From: Candidatus Poseidoniaceae archaeon | GTDB lineage: Archaea > Thermoplasmatota > Poseidoniia > Poseidoniales > Poseidoniaceae | Direction of reading: 5' to 3' | NCBI GenBank assembly: GCA_013329355.1 | Contig: DUKK01000155.1 | Location: forward strand, 1 to 6,894 | DNA: 6,894 nucleotides | Shown here: positions 1 through 4,931 of the stretch, in pieces | Layout of the letters: each line of letters begins with the position of its first letter | Numbering within the stretch: position 1 is the first letter of the stretch | The notes under the pieces: generated by a model | What the model was told of the DNA's origin: nothing | Databases searched by the model: none | The model's input: only the letters and a program-made list of their open reading frames with translations | Position numbers and translations under genes: made by a program

Positions 1-902
1 GATGGGTTCCATTTGGTTCTCGAATCACGGGTTTTTTTACCACTTGGAATTAGGTAATTTTCGCCTATTTTCAGTGCATAAGAGTCATCGATAAGTTTGA
101 CATATTGCTTGAGTATTGTTGATAATTTCTTTTGTTCGACGAAAATTCCAGAAATATGCTTTAATTCATCCCCTAATGATTCATATATCGAATTTTCAAT
201 CTCGTAGCAGATTTCAGCAGCATTGTCATTTATGTTGCTTATGACTGCACTTGGAAAACCACGACGTGACACTAATACCGAGAACCCTTCTAGGGGTGGC
301 GATATGAACATTGAGCGTTCAAACTCCTGCGATGGCTTCTCTCTTTGCATCCCCAGAGTATGGCGTCTAACCCTTGTTTTAATCTGGCTAAACATCCCCC
401 GAGAGATGACATAACCGTCGAGTTCTCCACTATCCCTTAGCGATTCAAGTAATTCTAGCGCCTCGTCGGTCTGTAATACACTGACATCAATATCTTCAGT
501 TCGGTTACTGGCAAATTCTGCGAGGGTAAATATTTCCAAGTCTGAACGCATCCTTAAGAGTTGTCGTTTAATCAATTCTTTTTCACATACAACTGCTCCA
601 CCGTATGGCAAATACTCTGGTTTATCATCGGCAACCAATACCCAGGTTGGTTCTCTTCTAGCCAAAAATGCGGAAATCTGTAATCCATCATGATTAAGTT
701 TCTTCCACTGATTTATACTCATCGCTAACAGATCTGCATTACCTTTTCTCAAGCTTTCTACCGCAACTTCCATGTGAGGTACTTCTGTCATTTTAAAATT
801 GAATAAATCGCGATTTTGGACAATCACATTTTCTACTTGAAGACGAACTCCGTCATAACTTGATGGCGTGGTTAAAACCTCTAATCTAGGCTTCTCATCC
901 AT
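1..902 (-). CDS. hemC: HemC-like (hydroxymethylbilane synthase family) protein, active site degenerate; 3' end off the left edge
   Basis: An uninterrupted frame of 300 codons runs from ATG at 902 off the left edge. I translated it by hand. The scaffold matches porphobilinogen deaminase, which joins four porphobilinogens in tetrapyrrole synthesis. Seen: LEVLTTPSS (7-15) at the usual N-terminal strand; GNADLLAMS (54-62) where enzymes have ..ADIAVHSLKD; GLQISAFLARREP (73-85) matching GL.I.A.LEREDP; LPYGGAVVCEKEL (98-110) followed by LRMRSDLEI, matching LP.GAVVGTSSLRRQ..L..RPDL.I; and FISPPLEG (199-206) matching FLPAPGQG. The key residues differ: the catalytic Asp is Gln65, the HSLKD motif reads MSINQ, GTSSLRRQ is lost, and no Cys lies at the dipyrromethane attachment point (Leu260/Ser261). 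The loop between the first strand and the first helix is short. Roughly 40 C-terminal residues are probably missing. The start at 902 has GAGGT 7 bases upstream; an in-frame ATG at 953 is less likely. The symbol marks the family only; enzymatic function is doubtful. Confidence 0.68.
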   Translation of the reverse strand, partial: MDEKPRLEVLTTPSSYDGVRLQVENVIVQNRDLFNFKMTEVPHMEVAVESLRKGNADLLAMSINQWKKLNHDGLQISAFLARREPTWVLVADDKPEYLPYGGAVVCEKELIKRQLLRMRSDLEIFTLAEFASNRTEDIDVSVLQTDEALELLESLRDSGELDGYVISRGMFSQIKTRVRRHTLGMQREKPSQEFERSMFISPPLEGFSVLVSRRGFPSAVISNINDNAAEICYEIENSIYESLGDELKHISGIFVEQKKLSTILKQYVKLIDDSYALKIGENYLIPSGKKTRDSRTKWNP

Positions 903-909
903 CGCAATT

Positions 910-914
910 ACCTC
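910..914 (-). promoter_or_regulatory. Ribosome binding site of the HemC-like gene
   Basis: On the minus strand GAGGT stands 7 bases before the ATG at 902, a good Shine-Dalgarno match and spacing. It favours 902 over the in-frame ATG at 953. The HemC-family alignment also begins only a few residues after 902. Confidence 0.5.
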
Positions 915-917
915 GGC

Positions 918-931
918 TCGGACTGCTCCGA
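918..931. repeat. Short inverted repeat in the divergent hemC-like / polyprenyl synthase gap
   Basis: TCGGA-CTGC-TCCGA forms a perfect 5-bp stem with a 4-base loop, just upstream of the minus-strand ribosome site. It could be a small operator or leader hairpin, but a stem this short is common by chance. If the HemC-like gene really starts at 953 it would lie inside coding sequence. Confidence 0.2.
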
Positions 932-985
932 ACGCTTTGTGGTGAGAGACCATTGGTTAAGAAGGGCACCCCGTGTGGGTAAGAC

Positions 986-1963
986 ATGGCGCAAATTAAA
1001 CCAGATGTAGAACATGGTCTGGATACATTGCGCCAGCAAATTGATACAGCACTCGAAGAAATGATTGCAACAAGAATAGATTCTGGCGAAGTTGTAGAAC
1101 TTTCAGGAAGGGTATTACTTGCCGGTGGCAAACGCTTGCGACCAATTATGATGTGTTTATCATACCAGATTGCTGGTGGCAAGGACTTGTCAAAAATTAT
1201 GCCGCTTGCTATGGCATTCGAATTTTTACACACAGCAACACTAGTCCATGATGACATCAATGATGGGGCTACTCACCGAAGAGGAATTCCAACAATTCAC
1301 GAAACTGCAGGATTGTCTAAAGCGATAATAGCCGGTGACTGGCTATTCGTTCAAGGCTATGCTTTAGGTGGTCAATATAACCAGGACATTGTGACAAATA
1401 TCGCAAACTGTTGCTCAAGCATTGCAGTTTCTGAATTTTCGCAAATAGACCATATCCAAAATCTAAAAACCTCTCCAGAGGATTATATCGCAATCGTCAA
1501 AGGCAAAACTGCAGGTCCGTTTGCTTCTGGATGTCGTTCCGCTGGAATAGTTGCGGAAGCTTCTGAAGAGCAACTACATGCGCTGGAGGAGTTTGGCAAC
1601 GAAATTGGAATTGCATACCAACTTGTTGATGATTTACTTGATTTACTGGGCGATGACCAAATCGGCAAACCGCGAGGTACAGACGTGCACGAGGGAAAAA
1701 TGACGTTACCCCTGATTCACTCGTTGACATTATCGCATGGAGCAGACCGTGATAGATTGGCAGAAATTATCAATAATTTTGATGACGATTTGCTCGATGA
1801 ATTAATACAATTACTCGACAAATCTGATAGTTTTAACTACACCAAGATACTAATCAAAAACCACTTTGAGAGAGCAATCAATCACCTGAGTATGTTCCCC
1901 AAATCAAGCGCAAAAATATTGCTTGAAAGTGTTGCAGAGTATGCAACAACTAGGAAACTGTGA
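986..1963 (+). CDS. Polyprenyl diphosphate synthase (trans-isoprenyl diphosphate synthase family)
   Basis: A 325-residue cytosolic enzyme that condenses isopentenyl diphosphate onto allylic diphosphates, giving precursors for archaeal lipids or for quinone side chains. Family motifs in order: GGKRLRP (47-53), which binds IPP; first Asp-rich motif DDIND (89-93) followed by RR (98-99); KGKTAG (172-177); second Asp-rich motif DDLLD (215-219); then GKPRGTD (227-233) and EGKMTLP (236-242). Length and motif spacing are normal. The five residues before the first Asp-rich motif are ATLVH, with small Ala84 and Thr85 where short-chain enzymes usually carry an aromatic. This resembles long-chain (C30-C40, IspB-like) enzymes, so a product longer than GGPP is possible. 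The start ATG at 986 has only a weak GGGT upstream. The gene is divergent from the HemC-like gene, and the next gene follows after 79 bases. The family is certain; the chain length is not. Confidence 0.93.
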   Translation: MAQIKPDVEHGLDTLRQQIDTALEEMIATRIDSGEVVELSGRVLLAGGKRLRPIMMCLSYQIAGGKDLSKIMPLAMAFEFLHTATLVHDDINDGATHRRGIPTIHETAGLSKAIIAGDWLFVQGYALGGQYNQDIVTNIANCCSSIAVSEFSQIDHIQNLKTSPEDYIAIVKGKTAGPFASGCRSAGIVAEASEEQLHALEEFGNEIGIAYQLVDDLLDLLGDDQIGKPRGTDVHEGKMTLPLIHSLTLSHGADRDRLAEIINNFDDDLLDELIQLLDKSDSFNYTKILIKNHFERAINHLSMFPKSSAKILLESVAEYATTRKL

Positions 1964-2042
1964 TTACAAAAACAACAAGATTTTGCAGTATTGCGGTAGA
2001 AATAGCCGGTTGATTCAAGTTAGATGATGTCTACGCACAAGT
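1964..2042. other. Intergenic gap before the pilin gene
   Basis: A 79-base A+T-rich spacer. A TATA-like GTAGAAATAG lies at 1996-2005, which could place a transcript start shortly before the pilin ATG. A T4 run at 1980-1983 is the only hint of a terminator for the upstream gene. No ribosome site precedes either candidate pilin start. No RNA gene is visible. Confidence 0.3.
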
Positions 2043-2537
2043 ATGGACAAATGGCCTATGAGGGATGATGAGGCTGTCAGTCCCGTGATTGCCACTGTTC
2101 TGCTGCTTGCTATCACAGTCATGCTATCTAGTATGGTTTTCATTGTGATGCAAGGAGCAATCAACTCAGTTGAAAAATCTGAACCAGACCTCACAGTGAG
2201 CGTCAAAGGTCTCTCAAACGGCTTTCATGTGGTGAGGATTACTAGTTTAGATCAAGCATTAGACCCCGCAAGACTAGAGTATCAAATCTACAGCCAAGAT
2301 GACTTGAACTCAAAAGAATTCTCAGGCTTTGTTGATGATATAGATGTCTACGGAGCCATTGGCTCAAATGTATCTTTTCATGATAGGGATGCAGGTTACT
2401 CAGTAACTCAGGGAGATTATTTCGTTATCGATTCTGAAACTATTGGTGCCAAGGATGGAACCTGGAGCATGAAGTTAATTGACCAGAGTTCGAATGTAAT
2501 GCTGTTTGATGTGAAGTTAGTGTTGATTCAGGATTAG
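2043..2537 (+). CDS. Archaeal type IV pilin-like protein (class III signal peptide)
   Basis: A 164-residue protein with a very short charged leader ending in RDDE (7-10). This is followed by AVSPVIATVLLLAITV and more hydrophobic residues up to about 36, the hallmark of the archaeal pilin N-terminal domain (DUF1628/Pilin_N). Haloarchaeal PilA proteins have a near-identical segment. By family knowledge a PibD-type peptidase would cut just before or near AVSPV, and the helix would then pack into a pilus or anchor in the membrane. The remaining ~125 residues are acidic and polar, rich in Asp and Ser, fitting an extracellular beta-rich head; I recognise no further domain. A second in-frame ATG at 2058 would give MRDDEAVSPV, an equally plausible start. 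No pilus ATPase, membrane platform or peptidase gene is nearby, so its assembly partner is unknown. Its stop codon overlaps that of moaA. Confidence 0.85.
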   Translation: MDKWPMRDDEAVSPVIATVLLLAITVMLSSMVFIVMQGAINSVEKSEPDLTVSVKGLSNGFHVVRITSLDQALDPARLEYQIYSQDDLNSKEFSGFVDDIDVYGAIGSNVSFHDRDAGYSVTQGDYFVIDSETIGAKDGTWSMKLIDQSSNVMLFDVKLVLIQD

Positions 2538-3535
2538 CCGCCAATAAAATGCATTTCTACGGGCCTAGTCTCGAGTTTTCGGATAGTTCTAACCTCAGAA
2601 TATCGGTCGTTTCGTTTACTCCAGAGAGCGATTACAGCATCTCTCAGGTCGGTAATATCAGCGCCCATTGTGATTAGTGATTTTAGGTCATGGCCGTGTT
2701 CTGAAAAAAGGCAGGTGTATAACTTTCCATTAGCAGATATTCTTGCCCTCGTGCATGACTGACAGAATGGTTTAGAAATGGATTCAATAAACCCAATTTC
2801 ATATCCATTATTCAAAGACCATCGCTTCGCTACTTGACCATATTTTTGCTGTTTAACTGGTTTTAATTTGCCATATTTGCTGGCGATTATTGTGCGAATT
2901 TCCTCGCCGAAAACCACTTGTTGCGGATTCCAATTTTTGGTTCCACCAACGTCCATATACTCGATAAATCTAACAGTTACTCCCATTTGATAGAATTGTT
3001 CAGTAATCGGTATTATTTGATGCTCATTGTAATCTTTGATAACAACCGTGTTAATCTTTACTGCTAAACCATATTTTATCGCTGCTTCGACACCCCGGAT
3101 TATGTCGCTCGAAGAGATGCTTGAATTTGAGATGTCCCGAACAATCTCATCTTCGATTGCGTCAAGACGGACAGTGACCCTATCAAGGCCTGAGTTGGCT
3201 AATTTCTCAGCATGCCGGCTCAACAAACTGCCGTTAGTAGTCAACGCAATATCCAATCCATAATCACATTCTCTAATCATCGAAATTAAAACTGCGATAT
3301 CTTTTCTGAGCAATGGCTCGCCTCCGGTAATTCTTACCTTTTCTAAACCTAGAGGCAACATTGCCTTGACCAGCATAATAATATCCTCAAAGCTGAGTAT
3401 CTGATTCTTTGGTAAGAATTCATAACCAGGGCCGAATATTTCTGGAGGCATACAATAATCACATCTAAAATTACACCTATCGGTTATTGAGATGCGTAAA
3501 TCTCTGAGAGGTCTTCCCAATGAATCCCCCGTCAT
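2534..3535 (-). CDS. moaA: GTP 3',8-cyclase MoaA (molybdopterin cofactor biosynthesis)
   Basis: A 333-residue radical SAM enzyme that, with MoaC, converts GTP into cyclic pyranopterin monophosphate, the first step to molybdopterin. The N-terminal cluster motif is CNFRCDYC (Cys21, 25, 28, CX3CX2C). Arg20 precedes it, and the SAM-binding ITGGEPLLR follows at 69-77. The C-terminal cluster is Cys258, Cys261 and Cys275 (CX2CX13C), the spacing diagnostic of MoaA. Arg263 and Arg265 sit in the CTRARIS stretch that contacts GTP. The protein ends in Gly-Gly, the conserved tail needed for activity. Length is typical and nothing is missing. The ATG at 3535 has no ribosome site, but a TATA-like TTGAATAA is centred about 26 bases upstream, so a leaderless transcript is likely. 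It is divergent from aroA and convergent with the pilin gene; no other moa, moe or molybdoenzyme gene is in view. Confidence 0.97.
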   Translation of the reverse strand: MTGDSLGRPLRDLRISITDRCNFRCDYCMPPEIFGPGYEFLPKNQILSFEDIIMLVKAMLPLGLEKVRITGGEPLLRKDIAVLISMIRECDYGLDIALTTNGSLLSRHAEKLANSGLDRVTVRLDAIEDEIVRDISNSSISSSDIIRGVEAAIKYGLAVKINTVVIKDYNEHQIIPITEQFYQMGVTVRFIEYMDVGGTKNWNPQQVVFGEEIRTIIASKYGKLKPVKQQKYGQVAKRWSLNNGYEIGFIESISKPFCQSCTRARISANGKLYTCLFSEHGHDLKSLITMGADITDLRDAVIALWSKRNDRYSEVRTIRKLETRPVEMHFIGG

Positions 3536-3557
3536 GAGATAATGTAATCATTTGAGG

Positions 3558-3565
3558 TTATTCAA
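3558..3565 (-). promoter_or_regulatory. TATA-like box of moaA
   Basis: On the minus strand TTGAATAA is centred about 26 bases before the moaA ATG, the distance expected for an archaeal TATA box and a leaderless start. No Shine-Dalgarno sequence precedes that ATG, which agrees. The match to the TATA consensus is modest. Confidence 0.35.
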
Positions 3566-3578
3566 CTGTTTTACAAGC

Positions 3579-3595
3579 ATTCATGATAAATGAGT
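3579..3595. repeat. Imperfect palindrome over the putative aroA TATA box
   Basis: ATTCAT-GATAA-ATGAGT forms a 6-bp stem with one G-T wobble around a 5-base centre. It overlaps the TATA-like element in the moaA/aroA divergent gap, where a repressor could act. It is short and A+T-rich, so chance is a serious alternative. Confidence 0.2.
3585..3592 (+). promoter_or_regulatory. TATA-like box of aroA
   Basis: GATAAATG would place transcription start near 3614 at the usual spacing of about 26 bases. That is just past the GTG at 3609 and well before the ATG at 3651, so it supports the later start with a leader of about 37 bases. Confidence 0.3.
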
Positions 3596-3650
3596 TACTC
3601 GCGGAGTTGTGAGTGAGCAACGGGTTAGGCCGGGTGAACAGTCATTCACG

Positions 3651-4928
3651 ATGCGACACACTATTCCACGTATTTCAATCAAAAATGTCGATTATAGCCT
3701 ACCACCATCAAAGAGTCACATGATTAGGATGCTGGCAATAGCATCAATCCAAGATGGGAAAACAGAGCTCGTTGTCAGAGGAAATATAGGCTTGGATATT
3801 GAATCAATGATTACATGTTTGATAAATTTAGGCGTAAACATTCAGCGAACGACTATCGACGAAGGCGCAGTAATTTCTGTTACTGGTGTGGGCAGGAGCG
3901 GCTTCACAGAACCAACCACAGAAATTAACTGCGGAAATTCAGGCACGGCATTAAGGATAATCCTTGGATTGGTTGCCTCCATGAATAAACCAGTTACCGT
4001 TACCGGTGACGAATCGTTGTCTTCAAGAAATAATAATTCTATGTTGGAATCCCTTTCACAATCTAATGTTTCTATCGATACGATTACTGCTAGTAACCTT
4101 CCAGTGACAGTCTGTGGACCTTGGTTTAAGGGTGACATCAAGCAACAAGAAATCCTCGTTGATTGTGGTAAATCTAGTCAGCCACTAACCTCTTGGATGA
4201 TCGCAAGTTCGCTGTTTCCCTGTGATGTAAAATTATATCCAACGGGGGCGATGGTGTCAAATCAACATTATTTACTGACTCAGAATTTATGCAATAAGTA
4301 TGGTGCTAACATCACAAATGAGGTTGATCATTTTTCTTTGACTCAATGGTCTCCAAAGATGGAATCACAGCATATCATACCCGGCGATGCTTCAATGGTT
4401 GGGTTTGCTATTCTGTTGACAAAATTGCACAATTGCCAGGCTCATATCAATAATTGGCCAAAAAAACAAGACACACTGGGCAATGAATTGTTACAGATGA
4501 TGGCTGCTCCTTTGGGAATTAGGTGGGTTAGTGACACGATTGTCAACGCAAGCTCATCTGAATATGCCGTATATGATTTGACTGATTGTAATGATTTAAT
4601 TACGCCACTTTCAGCGATTCTTGCAATCTCTGGCGGCGGGAAAATATACGGTATATCACACACGATTTACAAAGAAAGTAATAGGATTGAAAAAACAATT
4701 GAACTGCTTGCATGTTTTGGAATAATCGTAAATTTTTCAGGTAATGCACTTTTTATTGAAGGTCGACAAACACCAAGAGCGCCCAATCATCCAGTAAACT
4801 GTCATAATGATCACCGGTTGTATATGACAGCAGTATTACTATCCAGTAAATTTGGTGGTGAACTCATCGGTAAAGGGTTGCATTCAGTTGCAGATAAGGA
4901 CTTTTTACTCCGCCTTGGCTTGGAGTGA
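3651..4928 (+). CDS. aroA: 3-phosphoshikimate 1-carboxyvinyltransferase (EPSP synthase)
   Basis: Transfers enolpyruvyl from PEP to shikimate 3-phosphate in the shikimate pathway. Numbered from ATG 3651 (425 residues; E. coli AroA has 427): PPSKSHMIR with Lys21, Ser22, Arg26; GNSGTALR (95-102); TGDESLSSR ending at Arg126; SSQ (175-177) for shikimate phosphate; catalytic Asp315 in NDLITPL; KESNR (341-345) with Glu342; NDHR (386-389); Lys416 near the end. All agree closely with E. coli positions, so activity is expected. Departures at usually conserved positions: Ile103 replaces the Pro of the TAMRP segment, Asn127 replaces the Pro of the later RP, and Asn344 replaces the Asp of KE(S/T)DR. An in-frame GTG at 3609 would add 14 residues, but position matching and the TATA-like box favour 3651. 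Ribosome site evidence is weak (GGGTGA at 3632-3637, 13 bases away). The stop lies 3 bases from that of mutL. Confidence 0.95.
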   Translation: MRHTIPRISIKNVDYSLPPSKSHMIRMLAIASIQDGKTELVVRGNIGLDIESMITCLINLGVNIQRTTIDEGAVISVTGVGRSGFTEPTTEINCGNSGTALRIILGLVASMNKPVTVTGDESLSSRNNNSMLESLSQSNVSIDTITASNLPVTVCGPWFKGDIKQQEILVDCGKSSQPLTSWMIASSLFPCDVKLYPTGAMVSNQHYLLTQNLCNKYGANITNEVDHFSLTQWSPKMESQHIIPGDASMVGFAILLTKLHNCQAHINNWPKKQDTLGNELLQMMAAPLGIRWVSDTIVNASSSEYAVYDLTDCNDLITPLSAILAISGGGKIYGISHTIYKESNRIEKTIELLACFGIIVNFSGNALFIEGRQTPRAPNHPVNCHNDHRLYMTAVLLSSKFGGELIGKGLHSVADKDFLLRLGLE

Positions 4929-4931
4929 TGT

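Noticed and set aside
223..414. Plus-strand short open frame
   Set aside because: Lies wholly inside the minus-strand HemC-like gene, which has clear family similarity throughout.
903..953. Start of the HemC-like protein at the upstream in-frame ATG (953)
   Set aside because: It would add 17 residues before the family alignment begins and lacks a ribosome site, while 902 has GAGGT at good spacing. Not fully excluded.
895..1260. Minus-strand open frame opposite the polyprenyl synthase start
   Set aside because: Shadow of the polyprenyl synthase on the other strand; its low-complexity Ser-rich translation has no recognisable motif.
3609..3650. GTG start at 3609 for AroA
   Set aside because: Adds 14 residues beyond the family N-terminus; from ATG 3651 active-site positions match E. 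coli numbering almost exactly.
3842..4141. Minus-strand open frame inside aroA
   Set aside because: Antisense shadow of a well-conserved gene with no motif of its own; the other short frames antisense to aroA, moaA and mutL are rejected for the same reason.
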